Assembly: GCF_016427565.1 (NCBI RefSeq)
Contig: NZ_JAELXT010000018.1
Location: 33,884-97,883, forward strand
Direction of reading: 5' to 3'
Source: Microvirga splendida
Lineage (GTDB): Bacteria; Pseudomonadota; Alphaproteobacteria; Rhizobiales; Beijerinckiaceae
Length of the DNA: 64,000 bases
The position numbers were made by a program, and so were the translations under genes. The notes below the pieces were generated by a model. That model was not told the origin of the DNA and ran no database searches. It was given only the letters and a program-made list of their open reading frames with translations. Positions 17,865 through 26,828 of this stretch are shown here, in pieces. Position 1 is the stretch's first letter, and each line of letters begins with the position of its first letter.

Positions 17865-18029
17865 GTGGCCGATCCTTCGAACCGCACGTTGCGTCAAGGT
17901 GAGGCAGCTACTGCCGTCCGGTTCTGTTATGTCGGTCAGCCCCTCCGCAATCCAGAAGTGCGCGCATCCCAATTTGAGCAGGAGCGAGAGCAGATCGAGA
18001 CACTGCTCAATATACCGGCTTCCCTCTAG
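17865..18029 (+). pseudogene. Possible 3' remnant of an M23 peptidase gene
   Basis: This 54-codon frame starts at GTG 17865, a few bases after ccmF, and ends at 18029. Its C-terminus (SQFEQEREQIETLL) strongly resembles the C-terminal tail of the M23 peptidase at 47148-49217 (TQFEREREQIDALV). Upstream of that the similarity fades. Together with the lnt remnant at 15113-15560, it keeps the same order and orientation as the intact lnt-M23 pair. I infer a decayed second copy of that pair. Confidence 0.5.
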
Positions 18030-19297
18030 TTTTGCAGGAACATCTCCTGGTCCGGCTCGGTCGGGGTGCGGCTCGCCACCGGGATGGCGTTGCCGAGGCC
18101 GTCCTTGTTGTAGATGTCGTCGCGGAACTGCACGAGGCCGTCCGGGGTCGCCCAGGCGGTGACATAGACCCAGTAGACATTGATCGCCTGCACGAGTCTA
18201 GCATCGATGCGGTCGCCGGACTTGAAGGTGGCGTCGATCTGCTCGCGGGTCCAGCCGGGGGTGTCTTTCAGCAGCCACTCGATATAGTCGCGCACATTCT
18301 GTACGCGGATGCAGCCCGACGACACGAAGCGGAAATCGTCGCCGAAGATGCCTTTGGACGGTGTGTCATGCATATAGACTCCATCCTTATTCGGCATGTT
18401 AATGCGCACGAAGCCCATCGAGTTGATCTCACCGCCGGGATCTTGCTTGAACATATACCGGGTGGCTTCATTTGAGTTCCAGTTAATCTGCTCAGGTCTA
18501 ATCTCCTGACCCTGTCCGTTGATAATTCGGATCTTGTTCTCCGTCAGATAGTTAGGTTCCTTCTGCATCTTCGGTATCAGGTCTTTCCGAATGATCGAAG
18601 CTGGAACCGTCCAGAACGGGTTGAAGTTCACTTCCGTGATCTTAACATTGATGATGGGCGACTGACGGTCGATTTTGCCGACGCCGGCCGCGTGGCGGGT
18701 ATGAACGACGCCGCCCTCCACCGTCTCCACGAGAGCGGCGGGGATGTTGGCGACCACGTACTTGTTGGGAAGCCCGGCGCCGACGAGGCTGCGCAAGCGA
18801 GAGACGTTGATCTCGAGCTGGCGAATGCGGACGTCGACCGGCACGTTCATGGCCGTCACGGTCGGACCCGTGATGGTGCCCGTGGAGCTGATGCCGTGGC
18901 GGGCCTGGAAGCGGCGGACGGCGGCCTCGACGTAGGAATCGTAGATCGACGATTCGCCGGCGGCCTGATCGAGGTCGCCGGTGATGATGAGACGCTGGCG
19001 CAGGGCCATGACGGCCGGGCTCTTGGAGCCGACGCGCAGCCCCTGGACGCCCTGGACCGGCTGCCAACCGCCGCGGGCGGCGATGTTGCGGTAGTACTCG
19101 ATCATCTGCTCGGTGGCGGCCAGCGCCTCCTGAGACAGCATGGGCGTGGAGGTCCGCTGCACGCGGGTGCGGGACACCGCTTCATAGTTCTGCGACCACT
19201 CGGCCTGGCTCTGGGCAAACTGCTGGGCCAAGGCTCCGGTGGCCGGCGTGAAGACGAGTGCGAGCGATCCAGTCAGGAGGGTACGGCGAGACAACAT
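18026..19297 (-). CDS. L,D-transpeptidase with peptidoglycan-binding domain (YcbB type), copy 1
   Basis: This 423-residue periplasmic enzyme probably makes 3-3 peptidoglycan cross-links. The N-terminus has a twin-arginine-like signal (MLSRRTLLTGSLALVF, cleavage near ALA-QQ). A peptidoglycan-binding domain spans about residues 85-165 (MALRQRLIITGDLD, VRRFQARHGISSTG). The YkuD domain carries His310 in HDTPSKG and the catalytic Cys329 in SSGCIRVQN. Length and order match YcbB/LdtD-like proteins. The start at 19297 gives the signal peptide and has GGAAGAG upstream; the longer frame to 19660 has no such features. It is the first of five L,D-transpeptidases in the window. Confidence 0.93.
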   Translation of the reverse strand: MLSRRTLLTGSLALVFTPATGALAQQFAQSQAEWSQNYEAVSRTRVQRTSTPMLSQEALAATEQMIEYYRNIAARGGWQPVQGVQGLRVGSKSPAVMALRQRLIITGDLDQAAGESSIYDSYVEAAVRRFQARHGISSTGTITGPTVTAMNVPVDVRIRQLEINVSRLRSLVGAGLPNKYVVANIPAALVETVEGGVVHTRHAAGVGKIDRQSPIINVKITEVNFNPFWTVPASIIRKDLIPKMQKEPNYLTENKIRIINGQGQEIRPEQINWNSNEATRYMFKQDPGGEINSMGFVRINMPNKDGVYMHDTPSKGIFGDDFRFVSSGCIRVQNVRDYIEWLLKDTPGWTREQIDATFKSGDRIDARLVQAINVYWVYVTAWATPDGLVQFRDDIYNKDGLGNAIPVASRTPTEPDQEMFLQN

Positions 19298-19846
19298 GAG
19301 TGCAGGCTCTTCCCGGTTAAGTGTGGTCGACTGCGGGAGCGGCGGACGGACGCCCGGCCTACTCCCTCTCCCAGCGATAAGTGCCGGGATAGGATTAAAG
19401 AACAGTATTGAAAACAGGGAACATCGAGGCCGTTGTATGGCAAATCGGCACGCCCGAACTCTCTTCGGCTTCCGAACAGCTGCTGGAAGCCATGTAATTC
19501 TGAGGTGCGCTCTTGGGGATACACTTCTGCGTGAGGAGCTTAGCTTTGTGCCCCGGACGAGGTCCGCCGTGGCGCATCGAGCGGAAAAGTGGACCCGGTT
19601 TTTCGCTGACGCGAACCTTCGGTTCGGATCCAACGATTCGATCTTCAAGAAATGGAGCATCGTTGGATGCTACAAGCAGGAGCCCGCTTCTGGATCCGAT
19701 GCTCTAGCAGGCTGATAGACCAGCCTTGTGGGTCACAGCCTGATTCTCTTCGTCTGGTCATCGAGGGTTCTTCCCCGGTCCGGAAGCGCTCATCCTGTGC
19801 TTTCAGCAAAGGCGGTTGCTCAGCGTCGAGCAACTTCGCCGGGAGT
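19298..19846. other. Intergenic region with a palindromic repeat
   Basis: No gene is recognised. A repeat-like segment at about 19577-19713 is listed separately. The left part should hold the promoter of the minus-strand L,D-transpeptidase. Confidence 0.4.
19577..19713. repeat. Rhizobiales-type palindromic repeat, divergent copy
   Basis: The segment starts with GCATCGAGCGGAAAAGTGG, contains the inverted pair ATCCAACGAT/ATCGTTGGAT, and ends with GGATCCGATGCTCTAG. That end resembles the right end of the 108-bp repeats at 56098 and 56782. The interior differs, so it may be a related but distinct family. Confidence 0.45.
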
Positions 19847-20200
19847 TCATCTCGCAATTCGATCTGATGACGTTGCTCGACACGATCCATCAGACCACCG
19901 TGTGACACAGCGAACAAATGCTCCAGAAGCCATATTCCCCTGCCACGCTGTAACCTGGAACAGGTAAAAGCCGTTGAACCGCACGCCAATAGACGCAGCC
20001 CGATCCTCAAAGCCTGCTGGGGCCGTGTCGGCATCATGAAGAGGCCGCTCAAACGTCCAGTCTTCTAAGTCGAGGAACCTGGGCACAGGCCAGTGTTCCG
20101 GCACAGCACAGAGAAGTTCAGGCCGCTGCCTGTTCCGGAACAGGTTATAGGTGCACTCGCGTGCGGATGGTCTAGCAGAAGCCAGCAACGGAACGGACAT
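19847..20200 (-). CDS. Small conserved hypothetical protein
   Basis: The frame encodes 117 residues if started at ATG 20200. The central part has a well-behaved composition (NLFRNRQRPELLCAVPEHWP, then GVRFNGFYLFQ). I associate it with a small uncharacterised Rhizobiales family, but I cannot name one. The last 30 residues look less protein-like, so the 3' end may be frameshifted or eroded. No signal peptide or membrane segment is seen. Confidence 0.45.
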   Translation of the reverse strand: MSVPLLASARPSARECTYNLFRNRQRPELLCAVPEHWPVPRFLDLEDWTFERPLHDADTAPAGFEDRAASIGVRFNGFYLFQVTAWQGNMASGAFVRCVTRWSDGSCRATSSDRIAR

Positions 20201-20431
20201 CACGGTAGGTCCTTTGGAAGCCGACACTCGTTTAAGTTGTTGATCCAGAGCGGCTGTCGCAAGCCTTACAGGACCTTAATGATATTTTGTATCATACTCA
20301 TGAGGTATATGAGGCGAGAAATAATGTGTTCCGGCATGGCCTCATCTTTATCTGCACCAGCCGTCCGCAGGGTTTGCAGGAGCCGCAGGCTCGTTCATTG
20401 AGGTCAGGCCCCATCGTCCCCATGTCAGGCG

Positions 20432-21364
20432 ATGATGAACGACATTGCCATCACAGCCGACGCGCTCAACCCACCCATTCTGATGGCCGCGGACGGCTCG
20501 CTCCGGCGGGTCGGAGTTGAGATCGAGTTCCTTGGCCCAACAGCCCGGGCTGCCGCTGAGGCTGTTGCCAATGATCTTGGCGGAACCTGTGAGGCTGAAG
20601 ATCCGCACGCTTTCAGGGTCGCCGGCACCGGTCTGGGCGACCTGCTGATCGAAACCGACCTGCGGCACGTCCACCCTGACCGCCATCCGGAGCTCGGCCT
20701 GAGGCTGAACCGCCGTTTGGCGACATGGCTCGGCACAGTGGCCGCACCGTTCGTCCCGCGCGAGCTCATCACCGCCCCCTTGCCCATCGCCCGGCTCTCG
20801 CAGATGGGCATCGTCGTAGCCAGCTTGCGGGCAGCGGGAGCGCATGGCCGCGGGGCCGTGCTCTGGGACTCGCTGGGCCTCCACTTCAACATCGATCCAC
20901 CGCGTCTTGATGCGGCAACTGTGATGGCCTTTCTGAAAGCTTTTCTCCTGGTCGGCGACCGGCTGCGGCAGGAGGTTGCACGCGGGAGCTTTCGTGGTGC
21001 CCTCGTCCTTCCGCCGGACTACCCGCAGGCCTACAAGCACCGCGTGCTTGATCCCGCCTACTGGCCGCGCCTGCCGGAGTTGACCGAAGACTATCTTGAG
21101 GCGAACCCGACCCGGAAGCGGGCGCTGGATCTTCTGCCACTGCTGGCGCACTTTAATGAGGAGCGGGTGCGCTCTATTCTGCCGCATGAGAAGATCGCAT
21201 CCAGGCCGGTGTTTCACTACCGGCTGCCGCAGGCGCACCTGAGCGATCCTGCCTGGAGCATCATGCCGGACTGGCAGCGCTGGCTGAGCGTGGAGCGTCT
21301 AGCGGCGTGTACGGAAGGGCTTGCCGCGTTAGGTAAGGCGGTTCTGAGCCGTGGGAGCACATGA
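20432..21364 (+). CDS. Amidoligase-family protein
   Basis: This 310-residue protein shows the amidoligase_2 (ATP-grasp/COOH-NH2 ligase-like) signature RRVGVEIEFLG near residue 25. Further conserved acidic and basic positions occur in LLIETDLR and the DSLGLHFNID segment near residue 150. The family is thought to form amide bonds in peptide or cell-wall modification and is often paired with a class I glutamine amidotransferase-like gene. No such partner is next to it here. The start is ATG 20432 (or 20435). Function beyond the family level is unknown. Confidence 0.8.
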   Translation: MMNDIAITADALNPPILMAADGSLRRVGVEIEFLGPTARAAAEAVANDLGGTCEAEDPHAFRVAGTGLGDLLIETDLRHVHPDRHPELGLRLNRRLATWLGTVAAPFVPRELITAPLPIARLSQMGIVVASLRAAGAHGRGAVLWDSLGLHFNIDPPRLDAATVMAFLKAFLLVGDRLRQEVARGSFRGALVLPPDYPQAYKHRVLDPAYWPRLPELTEDYLEANPTRKRALDLLPLLAHFNEERVRSILPHEKIASRPVFHYRLPQAHLSDPAWSIMPDWQRWLSVERLAACTEGLAALGKAVLSRGST

Positions 21365-21894
21365 ACAGGTTCGGCAGGGTTTCGTGTATCTGATTCAAGT
21401 CCACTGATGATCGCTCTTTTGACATCTGGCTTTTAATCAGAAGGTCCTGGGTACAAATTCCAGTGCGCTCACAGAGAATTCGCTGGCCCGCCAGCTTTTA
21501 CCCTTCTGTGACATATCCATCCAGGTGGCCCGATGCTTCGGGTGTCGCCGGGATTTGCTTATGGAAGATGCCTGGCCGAAGCCGACCTTAGCGAAGGGCA
21601 GGGACTTGATTGTTTGCTCCGCTCGTCGTAGGCGGATTGGACATGGTATATGCGGTGTATTGCGGCAGGGCTGCATTCCTGATTTTACGAATGAGCTCGC
21701 CTATATCATGGCCTGCTGCGGCCAATGGAGCTCAGGAACTCCCCTTAAGGATATGACCTGGATTCCCGGTTATTCTGTGAGAGGGTACATATCGTTCATC
21801 CTCTGGGACGGGATCATGATGTGGATTGGGTCCACCGATGCACTGTGCTTCCGCAATCCTCCCGTCCGCCCACGACGCAGTGAAGGATGATCCT
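21365..21894. other. Intergenic region with a tRNA-like scar
   Basis: Apart from the tRNA-like fragment at 21424-21472, no gene is recognised. Short frames on both strands lack family similarity. The last 100 bases hold the promoter and leader of the flavohemoglobin gene; I did not find a clear NsrR site. Confidence 0.45.
21424..21472 (+). pseudogene. Degenerate 3' half of a tRNA-Lys(UUU)-like gene
   Basis: The sequence contains an anticodon arm with loop CTTTTAA flanked by CTGG and CAGA, a short variable region AAGGT, a T arm whose stem CTGG/CCAG encloses GTACAAATT, and the acceptor-like GTGCGCTCAC. The 5' half (acceptor strand and D arm) is missing. A 3' half alone is the usual scar of integration into a tRNA gene. 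The T loop deviates from TTCRA, so it is not functional. Confidence 0.5.
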
Positions 21895-23109
21895 ATGTCT
21901 ACCTCGCTCAGCGACACGACCATTCATCTTGTGAAGGCCACGGTTCCAGCCCTCCAGGAGCATGGCTTGACGATCACGAAACGCATGTACGAGCGCATGT
22001 TCCGGAACGCGGAAATCCGCGACCTCTTCAACCAATCCCATCACGGCGAGACTGGGTCCCAGCCCAAGGCGCTGGCAAGCGCCGTGCTCGCCTATGCTCA
22101 GAACATCGACAATCTCGGCGCCCTCGCGCCAGCCGTCGAGCGAATCGCCCAGAAGCACGTGGGCCTGAACATCCTGCCCGAGCACTACCCGCACGTGGCC
22201 GAGGCGCTGCTCGGCGCGATCAAGGATGTGCTCGGTGACGCCGCCACCGACGAGATCCTGGCTGCCTGGGGCGAGGCCTACTGGTTCCTGGCCCATGTGC
22301 TGATCGGACGCGAGAAGGCGATCTACACCAGTCTGGCGACTGCCCCCGGCGGCTGGAACGGCTGGCGCAATTTCCGGATCGAAGGCAAGAGCCCTGAGAG
22401 CGAGATCATCACATCCTTCGTGCTGCGGCCGGAGGATGGCAAGCCGGTCCTGCGCCACCAACCGGGCCAGTACCTGACCTTCTGGATTGACGTCCCCGGG
22501 CAGCATCCGCTTAAGCGCAACTACAGCATCTCCAGCGCGCCGAACGGCGAGACCTACCGCATCTCGGTGAAGCGGGAGCCGCAGGGCATCGCGTCATCCT
22601 GGCTGCACGATCACACCAACGTCGGCACGATCCTGAAGGTGGCGCCACCCGCAGGCGAGTTCTTCCTCAATGAGGAGTCGCCGCGTCCTGTGGTGCTCCT
22701 GAGCGGCGGCGTCGGCCTGACCCCGATGATGAGCATGCTGGAGACCATTGCGGCCCGGTACCCGAACAAATCTGTTCATTACGTGCACGGCACGCTCAAC
22801 GGCTCCACCCATGCCATGAAGGACCGCGTCCGCTCCCTGGTCGAGACCCATCCCAACATCCGGGTCACGACCTTCTATGTCGAGCCGCGCCCAGAGGACC
22901 GCCAAGGAGAGGACTACGATCATGAGGGTCTGATCTCGATGGACTGGCTGCGGGCCAACACGCCGCTGGACGAGGCGGGCTACTACCTGTGCGGCCCGCG
23001 GCCGTTCCTGCAGGCGTTCGTGGGCGGATTAGCCCTCGCTGGGGTCCGGTCAATTCGCATCCACTACGAGTTCTTCGGACCAGCCGACGAAATCCTCGCA
23101 GCGGCTTGA
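21895..23109 (+). CDS. hmp: Flavohemoglobin (nitric oxide dioxygenase)
   Basis: This 404-residue cytoplasmic enzyme converts NO to nitrate with NAD(P)H and oxygen. An N-terminal globin domain (about 1-140) has the proximal histidine region in QKHVGLNILPEHY. A ferredoxin-reductase-type FAD domain follows (RNYSISSAPNGETYRISVKR). The NAD domain has LLSGGVGLTPMMSML, and the C-terminus ends in the typical IHYEFFGP. ATG 21895 is preceded by AAGGATGATCCT, and the 23 upstream codons are not family-like. It stands alone. It protects haem-copper and other NO-sensitive oxidases, which fits its neighbourhood of respiratory genes. Confidence 0.96.
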   Translation: MSTSLSDTTIHLVKATVPALQEHGLTITKRMYERMFRNAEIRDLFNQSHHGETGSQPKALASAVLAYAQNIDNLGALAPAVERIAQKHVGLNILPEHYPHVAEALLGAIKDVLGDAATDEILAAWGEAYWFLAHVLIGREKAIYTSLATAPGGWNGWRNFRIEGKSPESEIITSFVLRPEDGKPVLRHQPGQYLTFWIDVPGQHPLKRNYSISSAPNGETYRISVKREPQGIASSWLHDHTNVGTILKVAPPAGEFFLNEESPRPVVLLSGGVGLTPMMSMLETIAARYPNKSVHYVHGTLNGSTHAMKDRVRSLVETHPNIRVTTFYVEPRPEDRQGEDYDHEGLISMDWLRANTPLDEAGYYLCGPRPFLQAFVGGLALAGVRSIRIHYEFFGPADEILAAA

Positions 23110-24171
23110 GCGGTTGGGCCCTCGACGGATCCAGTGGCGAATAGAACAGGGGCGGCTTGAGCCGTGCCTGCGGATCTTGGACAGTTTAGAAATACCAGCG
23201 CGGGTTGCCACGCGGATGAGACCACGCTCCGGCCAGGTTAAGTGACCAGCCTTTTGAACCTCTTGCCAGTTCGCCCTTCTGGCGGAAGGCTCAGGCTGGT
23301 CTTGAGAGGCGTTCAGGATGGTAGACCGAAAGCTGTTGAGGCAGGCCTTGAGTGAACTCGTGATCCTGAAGAACCGGAGCATGATCCCTCACGCTTCCTC
23401 GGGCAGCTCTACGCGTCAGCCCTAAAGGAGTGGGCAGAGCGCCTCAGCGTCGATCCATTCAAACTTAATAAACTCGTTCTCGCCAAGGTGATGATCGTAA
23501 GCTACCACTTGCGCTAGGTCCCGCATCAGCCGCTAGCGGATTGATGATCCGCCTGGGCCAATGGACAGATGTACTGCTTCCGGGCTCCTTGTCGGACACC
23601 TCTCAGGTTCACGACTTCCGTTTCGACGAAGTCAAAGCCGTGTTCTGTTCAATCGCGAGCAGGGCGAGCATTTCACTGGGAACAGGAATAAGAAGCTCCT
23701 CTCGGGTGCGATTTCGCAGAACCTGTCCAATATGCTCGATAACGTACCGGGGTAGGTGTGGCGTGCCTTGACTCCCCGTCCGGCTCTGCCGCCGGGTTTC
23801 ATCTGCCCCCATAAGCAATTCTCCGTCGCCGTTGCTCGGCTGTTATGTCAGTGGCTGCAGACCGAACTCATAACGATGGGATCGGGTTTCAGAGGTGCCG
23901 TGCGGCAAATAACTGCTCTCAGAAGGCGTCGCTTTCCCGCCGCCTGGCCTTGACCTGCGGTTTTCCAAGTCAGATGGACAGTTGCTCCAAGATCAGGAAG
24001 TCCTGTTCGATCTCTAACAGAGCAGGCTTCTTGCTCCCCGGCAGAATCCTTCAGCAGTTGCCCTGTCCAAGGATAGAGTGGCCGTGAGCCGTTCCTCACG
24101 ACACCCCGCATGATCTCACCAATGCAGAAGAGATCATGGACGCCAAATGCAAGCTCGACAGGCGGATCTGA
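23110..24171. other. 1-kb region of gene debris
   Basis: No intact gene is seen. Fragments with protein-like composition occur near 23400-23516 (AERLSVDPFKLNKLVLAKVM, plus strand), near 23640-23755 (QGEHFTGNRNKKLLSGAI, plus strand) and near 23990-24171 (VELAFGVHDLFCIGEIMRGV, minus strand), but I could not assign families. The IS5 element interrupts the last one. Confidence 0.4.
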
Positions 24172-25125
24172 GAGGCTGGTGAGCAATTATCTTTCTTTTC
24201 GTGTGAGGCGCCGCAGCAGGATGCGGCTCATGGCGAGATAGAGCAGCATCTCGCCGGTCGCGACCAGACGTTCATAGTCCTTCGCCAGCCGCCGGTTGGT
24301 GGTCAACCATGCCAGTGTTCGCTCCACCACCCATCGGCGTGCGAGCACCTGAAAGCCGCTCGGACGCGTCGGCGGCTCTGCGTCAGCCCGCATCCAGACG
24401 CCGACGCTCCACCAGTGTTGCGGGATCGACAGCCTCCAGCCCAGGGCCTTCTGGAGCCAGTCCCGCAAACCACGATAAGCCGTGTCGGCCCACAGCAGCT
24501 CGATGGCGGGGAAGAGATGCTGCAGACCCTCCAGCAGGAGTTCGGCTCCGGCGCGATCGTGGAGGTCGGCGGGCTGCACGCTGTTCTTCAGCAGATTGCC
24601 TTGCGTATCCACCAGAAGATGACGCTTGCGGCCCTTGATCTTCTTGCCGCCATCATAGCCGCGTGGCCCACCCATCTCGGAGGTCTTGACCGATTGACTG
24701 TCGATGATTGCCGCACTCGGTTGAGGATTGCGGCCGATCCTGCAGCGATAGCTCTCGCGCAGCGCCTGAGTGATGTGCTCCCAGGTGCCATCGTCACGCC
24801 ACTGGGCATAATGGTAGAAGACGGCGTAACGCGGCGGATACTCGTGCGGCAGCAGCCGCCATTGCGCCCCGGTGCGCAGCAGATAGAAGATCGCATCGAC
24901 GATGCGCCGGAGCGGATAGGTCTGCCGCCGCCCGGCCGGATGGCTGCGGGGGACAAGAGGCGCAAGCAATGCCCATTCGGCATCATTGAGGTCGCTGGCA
25001 TAGAGACAGGTGTTCATAGCAGGGCTCCTCGACCGTCAAATCGCCCGCATCCACCTCACCGATCTTTATGAAATCCATTCTGAATCAAACACTTGAAGTG
25101 AGCAATAAAATTGCTCACCAGCCTC
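24172..25125. mobile_element. IS5-family element (IS1031-like), apparently complete
   Basis: The element is 954 bp and ends in perfect inverted repeats starting GAGGCTGGTGAGCAATT (24172-24188) and its complement (25109-25125). It is flanked by the 3-bp direct repeat TGA (24169-24171 and 25126-25128), which fits the TNA target duplication of the IS1031 subgroup. Intact ends and duplication suggest a recent insertion. Confidence 0.85.
24187..25017 (-). CDS. IS5-family transposase
   Basis: This 276-residue DDE transposase begins with the DUF4096-type N-terminal region (LNDAEWALLAPLVPRSHPAG, then YLLRTGAQWRLLPHEYPP). The catalytic first aspartate lies in AAIIDSQSVKTSEMGG, and the second in LLWADTAYRG. 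The glutamate lies in the C-terminal VVERTLAWLTTNRRLAKDYE segment. The frame is intact and starts at ATG 25017. It shows no frameshift, so the element may be active. Confidence 0.94.
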   Translation of the reverse strand: MNTCLYASDLNDAEWALLAPLVPRSHPAGRRQTYPLRRIVDAIFYLLRTGAQWRLLPHEYPPRYAVFYHYAQWRDDGTWEHITQALRESYRCRIGRNPQPSAAIIDSQSVKTSEMGGPRGYDGGKKIKGRKRHLLVDTQGNLLKNSVQPADLHDRAGAELLLEGLQHLFPAIELLWADTAYRGLRDWLQKALGWRLSIPQHWWSVGVWMRADAEPPTRPSGFQVLARRWVVERTLAWLTTNRRLAKDYERLVATGEMLLYLAMSRILLRRLTRKER

Positions 25126-25421
25126 TGATAGTCGCAGCGCTCCGGGATCTCGGCCCCTTGGAGAGGCGTCAGGCGTCGGACTTGCCCGCTGCCTTCCGGA
25201 GAGCCGCGTTGATGGGGCACTGCCAGACTGGGCCATCCTCCTGAATAAGGCTGAGAACGTCGCTGCCGATCCGCAAGGTGACAGTCTCCTTCACCCTTAG
25301 GACGAGGGTGTCCTCGGCAACTCCCCGAGGGGCTGGGTCGTCGTCTTCTTGAAGACAACCTCGCGGCTTTCACCAGATTGCACAGGCGCCCATGGTGATC
25401 CCGGTATCATAGCCCTATAGA
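25126..25421. other. Intergenic region right of IS5
   Basis: The stretch contains the possible BrnA-like fragment listed separately and the 3' flank of the spermidine-synthase-like gene. Nothing else was recognised. Confidence 0.4.
25169..25369 (-). pseudogene. Possible BrnA-type antitoxin fragment
   Basis: An open frame without an ATG ends at 25169. Its last 35 residues (KETVTLRIGSDVLSLIQEDG, then WQCPINAALRKA) resemble the ribbon-helix-helix C-terminus of BrnA antitoxins, where VTLRLDxDVL and QTRINAALR are typical. The N-terminus is missing or frameshifted, and no BrnT toxin lies beside it. If correct, it is the relic of a toxin-antitoxin pair cut by the IS5 insertion. Confidence 0.35.
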
Positions 25422-26828
25422 TCAATAGTCCAGGAACGAGCGGTTCTGGTCGTCCGTATAGATGTCGTGTGGTTCGTTCCCGGGCTGGCCCGCAAGGTAG
25501 AGCACGCTGGCAACGCTGCCGGTGCGGGTCTCGGGCAGGATCTGGCGAGAGACAAAGGGGAACACGCTGCGGATCGTTGCATCGATGCTGCGGCTGAAGC
25601 GGTCGGAGAAGTTCGGTGAGGTGATGATGTTCATGACCACCTGACCGCCCGGCGCTACCGCCTGCCTGACGGCGGCGAACGCCTCACGGGTGATCAGGTC
25701 CGGCGGCAGGCTGATGCGGTTCGTGAAGGCATCGAGCACGACAACATCATAGGTTTGGGTGTTGCGGCGCAGGAAGGCGCGGGCGGATTCTGGCACGAAG
25801 GTCTTGTTCGAGGACAGGGGCTGGCGCAGGAAGTGCTCCTCGCTCACCTGCCGCAGGGCGGGATCGATATCCACATAGGTATAGGCATGGAAGCGATCCT
25901 CCAGGCCGATGGTGAACCCTCCGGCCCCGACCACCAGGATGCGGCGGGGCCGATCCGTGTCGAGCCTCCTGAGGACTTCCTTCTCGATGAACTTCAGGTA
26001 GGCGAAGCGGTGCTCGGGATGAGCTGCGATCTTGGAAGACGGGCTGTTGTTGATGACCAGGAGACGGCTGTCCTCGGCGAGGTTCGTGACGATCCGCACC
26101 TCGCTGTAGAGATTGTTGCTGACGATGCCGTAAGCCTTCACGGCGGCGGGGCTGTTGACGCCGATGATGAAAAGACCAAGCACGCCGGCGGTGAGAGCCA
26201 GCCTGTTGCGGTCCTCCATGCGCCAGCCGATGAGGGTGGCGAGCGCCACAAGAAGCCCGAGGGTCAGGGCCACCGTGATGTGGACGCCGAAGAAGGTCAT
26301 GAGCACGAGGGTCGACACCACCGAGCCCAGAAACGACCCAAGGGTGGACAGGAAGAGCATCAGCCCCGTGGAGCGGGGCAGGCTGGCGCCGGTGGAGCAA
26401 TACGCGACCAGCGGGATGGTCTGGCCTAGGAGGTACACTGGATAGACCAGGAACAGGGAGGTGTGCACGGCAGCCTGGACAAGGCGGTGCGTCAGACCGA
26501 GGCTGTCAAGGATCTGGAAGAATGCAGCCAGAAACGGATGGGACAACCCGAAGCTGAGGATGAGAGCGGCGATCAGCAGGTTCCGGATGAGCTGCCGGCG
26601 CACGCCGGCCTCATCGCCTGGAGCGAAACTGGCCCGGCCGCCGGCCTCGTAACCCAGGGCCAGGGGGAGCAGAACCGCAGCGATGACGATGGCAACCGTA
26701 TCGGTGGCGTTACCCACGTAAGGGGTGAGCTGACGGATGGCGAGGAGTTCCACCGCGAGAACGGCATAACCCTCGATGGCAATGGCACTGAGGAGCAAGG
26801 GGGAAGAGAACATGAGGGGAAGAGCCAT
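25422..26828 (-). CDS. Membrane-fused spermidine-synthase-like protein
   Basis: This protein of about 468 residues has an N-terminal block of six to seven transmembrane helices (about 1-220), beginning with ALPLMFSSPLLLSAIAIEGY. A spermidine synthase/methyltransferase fold follows, with RILVVGAGGFTIGLE near residue 300, VDIDPAL, and YDVVVLDAFTNRISLPPDLI. Such fused proteins are widespread in Proteobacteria. A polyamine aminopropyltransferase activity is assumed from the fold, but the catalytic acidic residues are only partly matched. The start at 26828 (MALPLMF) precedes the first helix; the frame extends 25 codons upstream. It is monocistronic as far as can be seen. Confidence 0.82.
   Translation of the reverse strand: MALPLMFSSPLLLSAIAIEGYAVLAVELLAIRQLTPYVGNATDTVAIVIAAVLLPLALGYEAGGRASFAPGDEAGVRRQLIRNLLIAALILSFGLSHPFLAAFFQILDSLGLTHRLVQAAVHTSLFLVYPVYLLGQTIPLVAYCSTGASLPRSTGLMLFLSTLGSFLGSVVSTLVLMTFFGVHITVALTLGLLVALATLIGWRMEDRNRLALTAGVLGLFIIGVNSPAAVKAYGIVSNNLYSEVRIVTNLAEDSRLLVINNSPSSKIAAHPEHRFAYLKFIEKEVLRRLDTDRPRRILVVGAGGFTIGLEDRFHAYTYVDIDPALRQVSEEHFLRQPLSSNKTFVPESARAFLRRNTQTYDVVVLDAFTNRISLPPDLITREAFAAVRQAVAPGGQVVMNIITSPNFSDRFSRSIDATIRSVFPFVSRQILPETRTGSVASVLYLAGQPGNEPHDIYTDDQNRSFLDY

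Noticed and set aside
23241..23272. A sixth MerR-type promoter starting TTGAACCTCTTGCC
   Set aside because: The -35-like start is present, but there is no inverted repeat and no -10 at 19 bp spacing.
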